From: Georgenia ruanii
GTDB lineage: Bacteria > Actinomycetota > Actinomycetes > Actinomycetales > Actinomycetaceae
NCBI RefSeq assembly: GCF_009193175.1
Contig: NZ_VUKE01000008.1
Location: forward strand, 62,001-126,000
Reading direction: 5' to 3'
Length of the DNA stretch: 64,000 bases
The notes under the pieces are model-generated. The model was not told the origin of the DNA. It did not search any database and was given only the letters and a program-made list of their open reading frames with translations. The position numbers and the translations under genes are program-made. Below, piece after piece: positions 42,372 through 52,580 of the stretch. Every line of letters starts with the position of its first letter. Position 1 is the stretch's first letter.

Positions 42372-44705
42372 TCACACCGCCGTGGCGGTGCGCGTGTTCT
42401 TCGTGCCCGTGACGCGGTAGGCGTCGAAGACGCCGTCGATGCGCCGCACGGCGTTGAGCACGTGCCCGAGGTGCGAGGGCTCGGCCATCTCGAAGACGAA
42501 TTTGCTGATGGCCACCCGGTCCCGGGACGTGGAGACGGACGCGGACAGGATGTTGACGTGGTTGTCCGACAGCACCCGGGTCACGTCGGACAGCAGCGCA
42601 TTGCGGTCCAGCGCCTCAACCTGGATCTGGACCAGGAACGTGCTGTGCGCCTGGGCGGCCCAGCTGACCCCGACCATCCGCTCCGGCTGGGCGCGCAGGC
42701 CCTCGACGTTGCCGCAGTCGGCCCGGTGCACCGAGACCCCCGACCCGCGGGTGATGAACCCGACGATCGGGTCCCCCGGCACCGGCGTGCAGCAGCGGGC
42801 GAGCTTCACCCAGATGTCGGTGTCGCTCATGCCCTCGACGACGACGCCGGAGTCGCCGGTGCGGTGCCGCGGCCGGTGCTCGCCGGGCATGGTGGCCTCG
42901 GCGAGGGTCTCCTCCGCGCCCGGCTCCCCGCCCATCGACTGCACGAGCCGGTGGACGACGTTCGACGCCGAGACGTGGTTCTCGCCGACCGCCGCATACA
43001 GCGCGGACACGTCGGCGTAACGCATCTCGGTGGCCAGCGCGCTGAGCGAGTCGTGGTTCATCAGGCGCTGGATGGGCAGGTTCTGCTTGCGCATCGCCTT
43101 GGTCAGCTGCGCCTTGCCGGCCTCGATGGCCTCCTCGCGGCGCTCCTTGGTGAACCAGGCCTTGATCTTGTTGCGCGCGCGGGGGCTCTTGACGAAGCTG
43201 AGCCAGTCCTGGCTGGGCCCGGCGTTCTCCGCCTTGGAGGTGAAGACCTCGACGCTGTCGCCGTTCTCGAGCACCGAGTCCAGCGGCACGAGCCGGCCGT
43301 TGACCCGGGCGCCCACCGTGCGATGGCCGACCTCGGTGTGCACGGCGTAGGCGAAGTCCACCGGCGTGGCCCCGGCCGGCAGCGCGAGCACGTCGCCCTT
43401 GGGGGTGAAGACGTAGACCTCCGCCCCGGACATCTCGTAGCGCAGCGAGTCGAGGAACTCCCCCGGGTCCGCCGTCTCCCGCTGCCAGTCGACGAGCTGA
43501 CGCAGCCAGCCCATCTCCCCGCCGCCGGGCGGGCCGCCGTCGACCTTGGCGCCCTTGGCGTTGGGGTTCTCCTTGTACTTCCAGTGCGCCGCGACGCCGT
43601 ACTCCGCGCGCCGGTGCATGTCGTGGGTGCGGATCTGGATCTCCACCGGCTTGCCGGCCGGCCCGACCACGGTGGTGTGCAACGACTGGTAGAGGTTGAA
43701 CTTCGGCATGGCGATGTAGTCCTTGAACCGCCCCGGCAGGGGGGTCCAGCGGGCGTGCATCGCACCGAGGGCGGCGTAGCAGTCGCGCACGGTGTCCACG
43801 AGCACCCGCACGCCGACGAGGTCGAAGATGTCGTCGAAGTCGCGGCCCCGGACGATCATCTTCTGGTAGATCGAGTAGTAGTGCTTGGGCCGGCCGGTGA
43901 CCACGCCGCGGATCTTCGCGGTGCGCAGGTCCGCCTCGATCTGCTGGCGCACCGTGGCGAGGTACTCGTCCCGGGCGGGTGCCCGCTCGGCGACGAGGTG
44001 CTCGATCTCCTCGTAGACCTTCGGGTACAGGGTGGCGAAGGAGAGGTCCTCGAGCTCCCACTTGATGGTGTTCATGCCCAGCCGGTGGGCCAGCGGGGCG
44101 TAGATCTCCAGGGTCTCCCGGGCCTTCTTGCCCGCCTTGTCCGCCGGCACGTACTTCCACGTGCGGGCGTTGTGCAGGCGGTCGGCGAGCTTGATGACCA
44201 GGACGCGGATGTCCTTGGCCATGGCCACGACCATCTTGCGGACCGTCTCGGCCTGGGCGGCGTCGCCGTAGGTCACCTTGTCGAGCTTGGTCACGCCGTC
44301 GACGAGGAGGGCGATCTCGTCGCCGAACTCGGCGCGGAGCTCCTCGAGCGGGTACCCGGTGTCCTCGACGGTGTCGTGCAGCAGTGCGGCGGCGAGAGTG
44401 GGCGCGGTCATTCCCAGCTCGGCGAGGATGGTGGCGACGGCGACCGGGTGGGTGATGTAGGGGTCGCCGCTCTTGCGCAGCTGGCCCCGGTGGGCCCGCT
44501 CGGCCACCTCGTAGGCGTGGACGATGAGCTGGGTGTCCGCCTTGGGATGGTTCGCGCGGACGGCGCGCAGCAACGGCTCGATCGCCGGCGGGCTGGAGTG
44601 CCCGCGCGAGCCCAGCCACACGAGACGGGAGCGCACGCGGGAGCCGGGCACCACCGACTCGGCGGCGCTGCCCTCCCCCGTCGTCTGCACCCGTTCACCG
44701 GCCAT
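42372..44705 (-). CDS. rel: Bifunctional (p)ppGpp synthetase/hydrolase Rel
   Basis: Stringent-response enzyme of 777 residues that makes and degrades (p)ppGpp. Order: HD hydrolase domain with [10 protein letters not shown] near residue 110 and KLADRLHN near 170; synthetase domain with [13 protein letters not shown] near 275 and [17 protein letters not shown] near 335; TGS domain with [22 protein letters not shown] in substance near 435; a zinc-finger-like segment with [11 protein letters not shown] and HRADCGN; and a C-terminal ACT domain. An intact HDxxED says hydrolase is active. The ATG at 44705 is six bases after TAGGAT with no ribosome site. Unlike many actinobacteria, 310 bases of repeats separate it from apt. 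Confidence 0.97.
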   Translation of the reverse strand: MAGERVQTTGEGSAAESVVPGSRVRSRLVWLGSRGHSSPPAIEPLLRAVRANHPKADTQLIVHAYEVAERAHRGQLRKSGDPYITHPVAVATILAELGMTAPTLAAALLHDTVEDTGYPLEELRAEFGDEIALLVDGVTKLDKVTYGDAAQAETVRKMVVAMAKDIRVLVIKLADRLHNARTWKYVPADKAGKKARETLEIYAPLAHRLGMNTIKWELEDLSFATLYPKVYEEIEHLVAERAPARDEYLATVRQQIEADLRTAKIRGVVTGRPKHYYSIYQKMIVRGRDFDDIFDLVGVRVLVDTVRDCYAALGAMHARWTPLPGRFKDYIAMPKFNLYQSLHTTVVGPAGKPVEIQIRTHDMHRRAEYGVAAHWKYKENPNAKGAKVDGGPPGGGEMGWLRQLVDWQRETADPGEFLDSLRYEMSGAEVYVFTPKGDVLALPAGATPVDFAYAVHTEVGHRTVGARVNGRLVPLDSVLENGDSVEVFTSKAENAGPSQDWLSFVKSPRARNKIKAWFTKERREEAIEAGKAQLTKAMRKQNLPIQRLMNHDSLSALATEMRYADVSALYAAVGENHVSASNVVHRLVQSMGGEPGAEETLAEATMPGEHRPRHRTGDSGVVVEGMSDTDIWVKLARCCTPVPGDPIVGFITRGSGVSVHRADCGNVEGLRAQPERMVGVSWAAQAHSTFLVQIQVEALDRNALLSDVTRVLSDNHVNILSASVSTSRDRVAISKFVFEMAEPSHLGHVLNAVRRIDGVFDAYRVTGTKNTRTATAV

Positions 44706-44711
44706 TGCACG

Positions 44712-44717
44712 ATCCTA
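44712..44717 (-). promoter_or_regulatory. -10 box of rel
   Basis: TAGGAT is followed by six bases and the ATG of rel; no ribosome site. Rel can therefore be transcribed apart from yajC-secD-secF-apt. Confidence 0.55.
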
Positions 44718-44784
44718 CGGCGTGCCCGGAGCACCCACGACCAAGGCCCGGCCGCTTCGTCCCCGGGCGAAACGGCAGGCCGGC

Positions 44785-44976
44785 GGGGCGGCCGCCGGAG
44801 CGACGGTGGTCGTCAGGAGACACCTGGCCGGCGAACCGGCCGCCGGAGCGACGGGGGTCGTCAGGAAACCTGGCCGGCGAACCGGCCGCCAGAGCGACGG
44901 GGGTCGCCAGGAAACCTGGCCGGCGACCCGGCCACCAGAGCGACGGAGGTCGCCAGGAAACCTGGCCGACGGCCCG
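44785..44976. repeat. Four 46-48-bp tandem repeats between apt and rel
   Basis: Copies align from GCCGCCGGAG at 44791, 44839, 44885 and 44931 (last copy GCCACCAGAG), so periods are 48, 46 and 46. Inner copies carry CCAGGAAACCTGG, a 5-bp stem with an AAA loop, and CCGGC...GCCGG-type symmetry. The array fills most of the 310-bp spacer, leaving the rel -10 box at its low end. Confidence 0.85.
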
Positions 44977-45015
44977 CCGGCGCACGACGAGGCGGGCGCC
45001 GACCGGGACCGGCGG

Positions 45016-45567
45016 TCAGTACACCAGGACGGAGTCCACCTGGTAGCCGTCGAGCTTGGTCCGCCCGCCCAGCGCGGCGAGCTCGAGCAGCATCGCCAGC
45101 GCGACGACGTCGCCGCCGCTGCGTTCGACGAGCTCGATGGCCGCCGCGCCCGTGCCGCCGGTGGCGAGCACGTCGTCGATGATGAGGACGCGCTGGCCCT
45201 CGCTGATGGTCTCCGGCCGCAGCTCCATCCGCGCGGTGCCGTACTCGAGGGCGTAGTCGACGCCGAGCACCGGCCCGGGCAGCCGGCCGGCCTTGCGCAC
45301 GGTGATCATGCCGACGCCGAGCTCCAGCGCCAGCGGCGCGGCGAGGATGAACCCGCGCGACTCCAGGCCGGCGACGGCGTCGACCTGGCCGCGGTACTTC
45401 TCGGCCAGCCCGCGCACCAGCGCGCCGAACGCGGCGCCGTCGGCGAGCAGCGGCGTGATGTCCCGGAACAGCACCCCCGGCGCCGGGAAGTCGGCCACCT
45501 CGCGCACGTGGTCACGGACGAGGTCCGTGAGCTGCGCAGGGAACGCGGAGGTGGGTGCTGCCGTCAT
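45016..45567 (-). CDS. apt: Adenine phosphoribosyltransferase
   Basis: Purine salvage enzyme of 183 residues: adenine plus PRPP to AMP. Signatures are FPAPGVLFRDITPLLAD near residue 27, GLESRGFILAAPLALELG near 68, and the PRPP motif VLIIDDVLATGGT near 125. The N-terminal half is intact, unlike some degenerate actinobacterial copies. Its ATG overlaps the secF stop as ATGA, so it belongs to the yajC-secD-secF-apt unit. The secF-apt-rel order is standard in actinobacteria. Confidence 0.96.
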   Translation of the reverse strand: MTAAPTSAFPAQLTDLVRDHVREVADFPAPGVLFRDITPLLADGAAFGALVRGLAEKYRGQVDAVAGLESRGFILAAPLALELGVGMITVRKAGRLPGPVLGVDYALEYGTARMELRPETISEGQRVLIIDDVLATGGTGAAAIELVERSGGDVVALAMLLELAALGGRTKLDGYQVDSVLVY

Positions 45568-46679
45568 CGTCGGCCCTTCTTTCGCTTCGGCTGGGCGCTC
45601 GGCCCGAGGTGGTGGCCCGCCACGACGCCGACCCCGAGGTCCTCGGTGGAGGGCGCAAGGTCGGCCTCGCCGTCGTCATCCCCGCCCTCGCCGTTGGCGG
45701 CGCGGGTCTTGGCGCGGTGGGCGAGCACCTGGCGGGTGTGCTTGGCGATCGGGGCCTGCCGCTCGCGCAGCGAGACCTCCAGCGGCGCGGCGATGAACAC
45801 CGAGGACCACGTGGAGAGCAGCATGCCGACGAACAGGGCGAGGCCGATGTCGCGCAGGGTGCCGGCGCCGAGGAGGAAGGCACCGACGAACAGGATCGAC
45901 GCGACCGGCAGCAGGCCGGTGACCGAGGTGTTGATAGAACGGACCAGCGTCTGGTTCACCGCGAGGTTGGCGCCCTCGGCGTACGTGCGCCGCTTCTGGT
46001 TGAGCAGGTGGGCGTTGTTCTCGCGGACCTTGTCGAACACGACGACCGTGTCGTACAGGGAGTACCCGAGGATCGTGAGGAAGCCGATGACCGACGCCGG
46101 GGTCACCTCGAAGCCGACGAGGGCGTAGATGCCCACGGTGACGACGAGGTCGTGCACGAGCGCCCCGATGGCCGCCAGGGACATCGTCCAGGTCCGGAAG
46201 TACGCCGCCATGACGATCGAGACGAGCACGAGGAAGATCACCAGGCCCTGCAAGGCCTTCGCCGTCACGCTGGACCCCCACGAGGGGCCCACGTAGGTGG
46301 CTGCGACGTCGTTGACGGGCACGCCGTACTCCTCGGCGAGCCCCTGCTTGACCTGCTGGGTCTGCTGGTCGGTGAGCTTCCCCGTCTGCACGCGCAGCGA
46401 GTTGGCGCCCACCCCGGAGACGCGCGGGGCCTCGCCCGTGCCGGTCTGCGCGATGACGTCGTAGGCCCGCTGCTGGTCGAGGGTCTGGGCGCCCGAGACG
46501 GTGAACTGCGACCCGCCACGGAACTCGATGCCCGCGTTGATGCCCTTGAAGCCGAGCAGCAGCAGCGAGGCGACCATGAGCGCGCCGGCGACGGCGAACC
46601 AGGTGCGGCGCCGGCCGACGAAGTTGATCGACCGCTTGCCGGTGTAGAGCTCGTTGCCGAGGGTGGCGAGGCTGGCCAT
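45564..46679 (-). CDS. secF: Protein translocase subunit SecF
   Basis: Membrane subunit that, with SecD, uses the proton gradient to pull exported proteins out of the Sec channel. It has 371 residues and six transmembrane segments: first helix after RRTWFAVAG, periplasmic domain with GIEFRGGSQFTV (about 45-140), then five helices carrying VHDLVVTVGIYALVGFEVTPASVI in substance and FLTILGYSLYDTVVVFDKVREN. The C-terminus is a 60-residue charged tail. ATG 46679 shares one base with the secD stop (TGATG); a GTG one codon earlier is possible. Confidence 0.96.
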   Translation of the reverse strand: MASLATLGNELYTGKRSINFVGRRRTWFAVAGALMVASLLLLGFKGINAGIEFRGGSQFTVSGAQTLDQQRAYDVIAQTGTGEAPRVSGVGANSLRVQTGKLTDQQTQQVKQGLAEEYGVPVNDVAATYVGPSWGSSVTAKALQGLVIFLVLVSIVMAAYFRTWTMSLAAIGALVHDLVVTVGIYALVGFEVTPASVIGFLTILGYSLYDTVVVFDKVRENNAHLLNQKRRTYAEGANLAVNQTLVRSINTSVTGLLPVASILFVGAFLLGAGTLRDIGLALFVGMLLSTWSSVFIAAPLEVSLRERQAPIAKHTRQVLAHRAKTRAANGEGGDDDGEADLAPSTEDLGVGVVAGHHLGPSAQPKRKKGRR

Positions 46680-48643
46680 CACCGCTCACCTCCTGCGTTC
46701 GGGCTCTGGGGATCGTCCTGGTCGGCCGCGGCGGCGTCGGGGCCGGTGTCGGCGGGGTCCGGGCCGGGCGACGCGGCGGTCTCCTCGGCGCGCTGGCGGG
46801 CGCGCTCGGCGGCGCGCCGCTCGGCGATGGTCAGGCGGCGGCCCTCGCCGGCCTCCTCCGGGCTGGCCGGACCGGTGCCGCCGGGCAGCGCTCCGCCCGT
46901 CCCGACGCCGGCGCCGACGAGCGCCTTGTCGCGGGCGGCGGCGCGCGCCGGGGCGGGGGCGAACCGGCCGCGGCCGCGGTAGGTCATCGACGTCGCGCCC
47001 AGGGACTTCGGCTCGAGGCCGGAGAAGCGGTGGCCCTCGCCGAAGAACTTCGTGCGCACGAGCAGCTGCATGACCGGGTGGGTGAAGAGCATCACGACGA
47101 CGAGGTCGATGAGCGTGGTCAGGCCCAGGGTGAACGCGAAGCCCTGCACCCCGCCGACGGCGAGGAAGTACAGCACCACCGCGGCGAGGAAGTTCACCGC
47201 GTCGGAGGCGAGGATGGTGCGGCGGGCACGGTCCCAGCCGCGCTCGACGGCGGCGCTGAGCACGCGGCCCTCGCGCACCTCGTCGCGGATGCGTTCGAAG
47301 TAGACGATGAAGGAGTCCGCCGTGATGCCCACGGCGACGATCAACCCGACCACGCCGGGCAGGGACAGCCGGTACCCGATCGTCCAGGACAGCAGCGCGA
47401 TGACGCCGTAGTTGAGGATGCCGGCGGCGACCAGGCTGGCGATGGAGACGACGCCGAGGCCGTGGTACTGCCAGATCATGTACAGCACCACGAGGATGAC
47501 GCCGATGATGCCGGCGAGCACGCCGCGGGCGAGCTGCTCGCTGCCCAGGGTGGCGGAGATCTGGTCCTCGGACTGGACCTCGAAGTTCAGCGGCAGCGAG
47601 CCGAAGTTCAGCTGGTTGGCGAGCTGGTTGGCCGTCGCCTGGGTGAAGTTGCCGGAGATCTGGGCGCGGCCGTCCAGGATGGCGTCGTTCATCCGCGCGT
47701 TGGAGACCACGAGCCCGTCGAGGACGACGGCGAACTGGTTCCGGGGCTCCTGCAGGGTGAGCAGGCGCTGGCTGAACTCGGCGAAGGTCTTCGTGCCCTC
47801 GCCGTTGAGCTGCAGGCTCACCACCCACTGGCCGGTGCTCATGCCCTGGGAGTTCTGGCCGATCCCGGCCGTCGCGGTCTTCACGGCGGTGCCCTCGAGC
47901 GCGGCCGGGCCGAGGATGAACTTCTGGCTGCCGTCCTGGGAGCAGGAGACCATCGGCTTGGCCGGGTCGTCGGTGGAGCCGCCGGTGCGGTTGGCCGGGT
48001 CGGTGCAGTCGAGCGTGTAGAAGTCGTAGTTGACCTGCTCGGTGATCCAGGCGGGGTCGGAGCTGTTGGCCGGCTCCGTCGCCGGGGTGTCGGAGAGCTT
48101 GCCGTCGCCGTCGGTGTCGGCCGCCTTCATCGCGGCGGCCTTGATCTCGTCCGCCGTCGGCTTGGTCGTGGGCTGGGCGGTGGGCTGCTCGCCCTTCTCG
48201 GCGGCGGCCACCGCGGCGGGGTCGATGGTGCCGGGGGCGCCGGCGGCCAGCACCGGGCGGAAGCGCAGCTGCGCGGACTCGCGGACGAGGTTGAGGGTCT
48301 CCTCCGAGGGCTGCCCGGGAAGCGAGACGACGATGTTCTGCCCGCCCTGGCTGGTGATCTCCGCCTCGCTCACCCCGGAGGCGTCCACGCGTTGGCGGAT
48401 GACCTCGATGGCCTGCTCGACGTCCTTCTGGGTGACCTGGGAGTTGTCCGTGGTCTTGGGCGTGAGGATGAGCTGGGTGCCGCCCTCCAGGTCGAGCGCG
48501 AGCTTGGGGGCGAGGGACGCGGCGTCCTCCTGGCCCTTGGTCAGCTGGACGCCGGCGACGAGGCTGCCGATCAGGGCGATGATCACGACGGCCAGGAAGA
48601 TGAGCTTCCGGCCGGGCCGGGGCTGGTTCGGGCGTTTCGCCAC
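46679..48643 (-). CDS. secD: Protein translocase subunit SecD
   Basis: Large partner of SecF, 654 residues. First helix at about 14-34, then periplasmic P1 domain with LALDLEGGTQLIL near 49 and VIRQRVDASGVSEAEI near 81. Between about 130 and 240 is an insert rich in Thr, Pro and Asp with a calcium-loop-like DTDGDGKLSD at 176-185. The base (QFAVVLDGLVVSNARMND) leads into five C-terminal helices with LPGVVGLIVAVGITADSFIVYFERIRDE in substance. An 85-residue charged Ala/Glu/Arg tail ends the protein. GTG start at 48643. A hairpin lies in the 67-bp gap to yajC. Confidence 0.96.
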   Translation of the reverse strand: MAKRPNQPRPGRKLIFLAVVIIALIGSLVAGVQLTKGQEDAASLAPKLALDLEGGTQLILTPKTTDNSQVTQKDVEQAIEVIRQRVDASGVSEAEITSQGGQNIVVSLPGQPSEETLNLVRESAQLRFRPVLAAGAPGTIDPAAVAAAEKGEQPTAQPTTKPTADEIKAAAMKAADTDGDGKLSDTPATEPANSSDPAWITEQVNYDFYTLDCTDPANRTGGSTDDPAKPMVSCSQDGSQKFILGPAALEGTAVKTATAGIGQNSQGMSTGQWVVSLQLNGEGTKTFAEFSQRLLTLQEPRNQFAVVLDGLVVSNARMNDAILDGRAQISGNFTQATANQLANQLNFGSLPLNFEVQSEDQISATLGSEQLARGVLAGIIGVILVVLYMIWQYHGLGVVSIASLVAAGILNYGVIALLSWTIGYRLSLPGVVGLIVAVGITADSFIVYFERIRDEVREGRVLSAAVERGWDRARRTILASDAVNFLAAVVLYFLAVGGVQGFAFTLGLTTLIDLVVVMLFTHPVMQLLVRTKFFGEGHRFSGLEPKSLGATSMTYRGRGRFAPAPARAAARDKALVGAGVGTGGALPGGTGPASPEEAGEGRRLTIAERRAAERARQRAEETAASPGPDPADTGPDAAAADQDDPQSPNAGGER

Positions 48644-48670
48644 GGTGTCTTCTCTCGGTGCAGGGCTGTG

Positions 48671-48691
48671 CCGCCGGCCGTGGGCCGGCGG
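48671..48691. other. Hairpin between yajC and secD
   Basis: CCGCCGGCC and GGCCGGCGG pair perfectly around GTG, 28 bases before the secD start. Inside an operon it may tune the secD/yajC ratio or protect mRNA ends; a partial terminator is also possible. Confidence 0.5.
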
Positions 48692-48710
48692 GGACGGAGG
48701 GCGGGCGGGG

Positions 48711-49154
48711 TCAGGCGCGTGGCTCGGGACCGGGGCGCGGGCCCTGGTCCTCCGACCGCTCCGGGTCGTCCGCCGGGTCGCCGACCGGGCGGTCCTCGGG
48801 CTCGGTCGTGGCGGCCTCGGCCGGCGGGTCGGTCGTCAGCGAGGAGGCGTCGTCGGGCACGACGAGGTGCTCGCCGTCCTCGTGGGCCGGAGCGAACGGC
48901 GGCTCCTTGATCTCCTTGATGGCGCTCTTGAGCCAGATGGTCTCGACGCCCGACGGGCTCTCGAGGGTCACGACGTCGCCGTCGACGTCGACGACACGGC
49001 CGAAGAAGCCGCCGATGGTCATGACCGAGGTCCCGGGCACCATGGCCTGGCCCATGCGCTCGCGCTGCTCGGCCATCTTCTTCTTCCCGCGGTTCGTGGT
49101 GAACCACATGACACCGATCATGAGGGCGAGGAAGAGAAAGATTTCGTATCCCAT
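48711..49154 (-). CDS. yajC: Sec translocon accessory protein YajC
   Basis: Small membrane protein of the SecDF-YajC complex, 147 residues. One N-terminal helix (YEIFLFLALMIGVMWFTTN, about 3-21) is followed by the YajC beta domain with VPGTSVMTIGGFFGRVVDVDGDVV in substance and an acidic 60-residue tail. I chose ATG 49154 for the normal MGYEIF start; ATG 49184 upstream would add ten residues and is closer to the -10 TAGACT. It is the first gene of the yajC-secD-secF-apt unit. Confidence 0.93.
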   Translation of the reverse strand: MGYEIFLFLALMIGVMWFTTNRGKKKMAEQRERMGQAMVPGTSVMTIGGFFGRVVDVDGDVVTLESPSGVETIWLKSAIKEIKEPPFAPAHEDGEHLVVPDDASSLTTDPPAEAATTEPEDRPVGDPADDPERSEDQGPRPGPEPRA

Positions 49155-49195
49155 GAGGGCGTGGCTCCGCTCGGTTGAGGGCATTTGGCCCCCTG

Positions 49196-49201
49196 AGTCT
49201 A
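49196..49201 (-). promoter_or_regulatory. -10 box of the yajC-secDF operon
   Basis: TAGACT lies 41 bases before the chosen yajC ATG and 11 before the alternative ATG at 49184. No clear -35. Confidence 0.45.
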
Positions 49202-49399
49202 GGCGAGCGGCGGCCCCGGCCGGAACACCGGGCCCCGGTGAGTCCGCACACCAGTACTGAGCGGCCAGCGGCGACGGTTCTGAGAGGCCAGGGGCGACGC
49301 GCGCGGGGCACCGCACCGATCCGCCCCGCCGAGCGGCCCGCACGGCTCGTGGCGGGCACGCGGCCCGAACCCACGACCCCGCACGGTCGGCGGACGCCG

Positions 49400-50419
49400 T
49401 CAGGCGAACAGCATGCCCTCGGACGGGGGGCGCAGGCCGAGGTGGTCGTAGGCGGCCGGGGTGGCCATGCGCCCGCGCGGGGTACGCACGATCAGGCCCT
49501 CGCGCACGAGGAACGGCTCGGCGACCGTCTCGACGGTCTCCGGCTCCTCCCCCACCGTCACGGCCAGGGTGGTCAGGCCGACCGGGCCGCCGCCGAAACG
49601 CTGGCACAGCGCCTGCAGCACGGCGCGGTCGAGCCGGTCCAGGCCGAGCCGGTCCACCTCGAACACGTCGAGCGCGCCGTGCGCGGCGGCGAGGTCGAGC
49701 ACCCCGGTCCCGCGCACCTGGGCGAAGTCCTGGACCCGGCGCAGCAGCCGGTTGGCGATGCGCGGGGTGCCGCGCGAGCGCGACGCCAGCTCGGCCGCGG
49801 CGTCGCCGCGCAGCTCCACCCCGAGCAGCCCGGCGCTGCGGCGCAGCACCTGCTCGAGCTCGGCCGGGGAGTAGAACTCCAGGTGGCCGGTGAAGCCGAA
49901 CCGGTCGCGCAGCGGCGCCGGCAGCAGCCCGGCCCGGGTGGTCGCGCCGACGACGGTGAAGGGCGGCAGGCTCAGCGGGATCGACGTGGCGCCCGGGCCC
50001 TTGCCGACGACGACGTCGACCCTGTAGTCCTCCATCGCCAGGTAGAGCATCTCCTCGGCGGGGCGGGCCAGGCGGTGGATCTCGTCGATGAAGAGCACGT
50101 CGCGCTCCTGCAGCGAGGAGAGGATCGCCGCGAGGTCCCCGGCGTGCTGGATGGCCGGGCCGGAGGTCATCCGCAGCGCGCCGTCGACCTCGGCGGCGAT
50201 GATCATCGCCAGGGTGGTCTTGCCCAGCCCGGGCGGGCCGGAGAGCAGCACGTGGTCGGGCGGGGTGTTGCGGGCGTTGGCGGCGTCGAGCACGAGGGAG
50301 AGCTGGTCGCGCACGACGGGCTGGCCGACGAAGTCCGCCAGCCGGCGCGGGCGCAGCGCGGCCTCGGCGGCGCGCTCGAGGTCGTCGGCGGCGGAGTCGA
50401 CCACGCGATCGTCAGCCAT
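49400..50419 (-). CDS. ruvB: Holliday junction branch migration ATPase RuvB
   Basis: Hexameric AAA+ motor that drives branch migration with RuvA. It has 339 residues: N-terminal [12 protein letters not shown], Walker [14 protein letters not shown] near 60, Walker [10 protein letters not shown] near 108, sensor [20 protein letters not shown] near 155, and a C-terminal winged helix ([18 protein letters not shown] in substance). The start overlaps the end of ruvA by eight bases. ruvC-ruvA-ruvB run as one unit. Confidence 0.98.
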   Translation of the reverse strand: MADDRVVDSAADDLERAAEAALRPRRLADFVGQPVVRDQLSLVLDAANARNTPPDHVLLSGPPGLGKTTLAMIIAAEVDGALRMTSGPAIQHAGDLAAILSSLQERDVLFIDEIHRLARPAEEMLYLAMEDYRVDVVVGKGPGATSIPLSLPPFTVVGATTRAGLLPAPLRDRFGFTGHLEFYSPAELEQVLRRSAGLLGVELRGDAAAELASRSRGTPRIANRLLRRVQDFAQVRGTGVLDLAAAHGALDVFEVDRLGLDRLDRAVLQALCQRFGGGPVGLTTLAVTVGEEPETVETVAEPFLVREGLIVRTPRGRMATPAAYDHLGLRPPSEGMLFA

Positions 50420-51017
50420 GGCGGTGCCCGCCCAGGTGCTGCAGGGCCGCCCGGAGCACGCCCGGGACGTCGACGGGGCCGCCGTCGGCGCCGGTCACGG
50501 CCTCCACGGCGCCGGCGGCGACCTTCTCGCTCCAACCGAGCTGGACCAGGGCCTCGACGACCTCGGGCGAGGGGGCGGCCGCCGCGGGGGTGACCGCGGG
50601 CGCGGCCTCGCCGGTGGCGGGGCCGAGCTTCTCCCCCACCTCCAGGACGATGCGCTGGGCACCCTTCTTGCCGATGCCGGGCACGCGCTGCAGGGCGGCG
50701 AGGTCCTCGCCGGCCACGGCGCGGCGCAGCCCGTCGGGGGTGTGCACGGCGAGCATGGCCAGGGCCAGGCGCGGCCCGACGCCCGAGACGGTCTGGAGGG
50801 TCTCGAAGACCTCGCGCTCGTCGTCGTCGGCGAAGCCGAACAGGGTCAGGGAGTCCTCCCGGACGACAAGGGAGGTGGCGAGCCGGGCCTCGCGGCCCGG
50901 GACGAGGCCGGCCAGGGTCGTGGGCGTGGCGTGCACCAGCATGCCCACCCCGCCGACACGGACCACCGCGCGGTCCAGCCCGACGGCCTCCACCTCACCG
51001 GTGACTGACGCGATCAT
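50412..51017 (-). CDS. ruvA: Holliday junction branch migration protein RuvA
   Basis: Tetrameric junction-binding protein, 201 residues. Domain I is the OB fold ([19 protein letters not shown]), domain II has two helix-hairpin-helix motifs ([16 protein letters not shown] and [18 protein letters not shown]), and after a Pro/Ala linker domain III ([17 protein letters not shown]) contacts RuvB. ATG 51017 is preceded by GAGAGGA. It overlaps ruvB by eight bases and follows ruvC by 57. Confidence 0.97.
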   Translation of the reverse strand: MIASVTGEVEAVGLDRAVVRVGGVGMLVHATPTTLAGLVPGREARLATSLVVREDSLTLFGFADDDEREVFETLQTVSGVGPRLALAMLAVHTPDGLRRAVAGEDLAALQRVPGIGKKGAQRIVLEVGEKLGPATGEAAPAVTPAAAAPSPEVVEALVQLGWSEKVAAGAVEAVTGADGGPVDVPGVLRAALQHLGGHRHG

Positions 51018-51074
51018 GCGGTCCTCTCGCGACGGCCCGCCGCAGCGGGGACGAACACCTGTACGACGATCAAC

Positions 51075-51692
51075 CTACCTCTTGGGTGCGACAGCGCCGG
51101 CCCGGCGCGCCGCCCGCTCGGCCTCCGCCCAGGCGCGCTGGGCGGGGGTCAGGCCCGCCCCGGCCGCGCGGGGCAGGGTGTCAGCCCCGCCGTAGCTCGC
51201 CCGCACGGCGCTGCCCACGCCGCCGCCGCGCCAGGCGTGGCAGATGGCCAGGGCGAGCGCGTCGGCCGCGTCCGCGGGCTTGGGGCGGGCCGCGAGGCCG
51301 AGGATACGCATGACCATCTCCTGCACCTGCACCTTGTCGGCGCGGCCGTTGCCGGTGACGGCGGCCTTGACCTCGCTGGGGGTGTGCAGCGCGAGCGGCA
51401 GGTGGGCGCGCGCGGCGGCGAGCATGGCCACCCCGGCCACCTGGGAGGTGCCGGTGACGCTGCGCACGTTGGCCTGGGCGAAGACGCGCTCGACGGCGAC
51501 GACGTCGGGGCGGTGCTCCCGGAGCCAGGCGTCGAGGGCCTCGGCGACCGTGAGCAGGCGCAGGTGCGGGGCCTGCTCGGCGGGCGTGCGCACGACGTCG
51601 ACGGCGACCAGGCGGACCTTGCGTCCGCCGGCGGCCTCGACGACGCCGAGGCCGCACCGGGTCAGGCCGGGGTCGACTCCGAGGATGCGCAC
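51075..51692 (-). CDS. ruvC: Crossover junction endodeoxyribonuclease RuvC
   Basis: Resolves Holliday junctions, 205 residues. RNase H-fold acidic residues are in [12 protein letters not shown] (Asp near 7), [14 protein letters not shown] (Glu near 66) and [15 protein letters not shown] (Asp pair near 138-141). The last 40 residues are an Ala/Arg-rich extension. The GTG at 51692 gives the standard V-R-I-L-G-V-D-P-G start. A strong hairpin lies upstream, separating it from yebC. Confidence 0.96.
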   Translation of the reverse strand: MRILGVDPGLTRCGLGVVEAAGGRKVRLVAVDVVRTPAEQAPHLRLLTVAEALDAWLREHRPDVVAVERVFAQANVRSVTGTSQVAGVAMLAAARAHLPLALHTPSEVKAAVTGNGRADKVQVQEMVMRILGLAARPKPADAADALALAICHAWRGGGVGSAVRASYGGADTLPRAAGAGLTPAQRAWAEAERAARRAGAVAPKR

Positions 51693-51737
51693 GTGCCCAG
51701 CCAACCACCGCCCGCCGGCGCGGCCCGGCAGCCACAC

Positions 51738-51779
51738 GCCCCGGCCCGCGTGACGTCGCCGACGTCACGCGGCCGGGGC
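51738..51779. terminator. Strong hairpin terminator after yebC
   Basis: GCGTGACGTC and GACGTCACGC (10 bp) plus GCCCCGGCC and GGCCGGGGC (9 bp) pair with one bulged C and a GCC loop. It begins 27 bases after the yebC stop, between yebC and ruvC. Confidence 0.75.
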
Positions 51780-51806
51780 GCGGCAGGAGGCGTCACCCGC
51801 GGGCGG

Positions 51807-52568
51807 TCAGTCCTCCTCCTCCAGGGCGGCCATGACCTCGTCGGTGGCGTTGAAGTTGGCGAACACGTTCTGCACGTCGTCGCTGTCCTCGAGGGCGTCG
51901 ATGAGGCGCAGCACCTTCCGGGCGCCCTCGACGTCGACGTCGACCTCCATGGACGGGACGAACTGCGCCTCGGCGGAGTCGTAGTCCAGCCCGGCGTCCT
52001 GCAGGGCGGTGCGCACCGCGACGACGTCCCCGGCCTCGGAGATGACCTCGAAGGACTCCCCCAGGTCGTTGACCTCCTCGGCGCCGGCGTCGAGGACGGC
52101 GCCGAGGACGTCGTCCTCGGTCAGCCCGTCGCTCTTGGGCACGACGACGACGCCGCGGCGGTTGAACAGGTAGGACACCGAACCGGGGTCGGCGAGGTTG
52201 CCGCCGTTGCGGGTGAACGCCACGCGCACGTCGGAGGCGGCGCGGTTGCGGTTGTCGGTGAGGCACTCGACGAGGACGGCGACGCCGCCGGGGGCGTAGC
52301 CCTCGTACATGATCGTCTCGTAGTCGGCCCCACCGGCCTCGGCGCCGGAGCCGCGCTTGACGGCCCGGTCGATGTTGTCGGCCGGGACGGAGCTCTTCTT
52401 CGCCTTCTGGATGGCGTCGAAGAGCGTCGGGTTGCCGGCCGGGTCACCGCCGCCGGTGCGGGCGGCCACCTCGATGTTCTTGATGAGGCGCGCGAACAGC
52501 TTGCCGCGCTTGGCGTCGATCGCGGCCTTCTTGTGCTTGGTGGTGGCCCACTTTGAGTGCCCGGACAT
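51807..52568 (-). CDS. yebC: YebC/PmpR-family protein
   Basis: A 253-residue protein of the YebC/TACO1 family, associated with transcription control and with translation of proline-rich stretches. Signatures: [63 protein letters not shown] and an acidic C-terminal end (MAALEEED). Full length. It follows pdxT by 12 bases and has a strong hairpin behind it. pdxS-pdxT-yebC-ruvC is a common actinobacterial order. Confidence 0.97.
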   Translation of the reverse strand: MSGHSKWATTKHKKAAIDAKRGKLFARLIKNIEVAARTGGGDPAGNPTLFDAIQKAKKSSVPADNIDRAVKRGSGAEAGGADYETIMYEGYAPGGVAVLVECLTDNRNRAASDVRVAFTRNGGNLADPGSVSYLFNRRGVVVVPKSDGLTEDDVLGAVLDAGAEEVNDLGESFEVISEAGDVVAVRTALQDAGLDYDSAEAQFVPSMEVDVDVEGARKVLRLIDALEDSDDVQNVFANFNATDEVMAALEEED

Positions 52569-52580
52569 CAGTGAAGCTCC

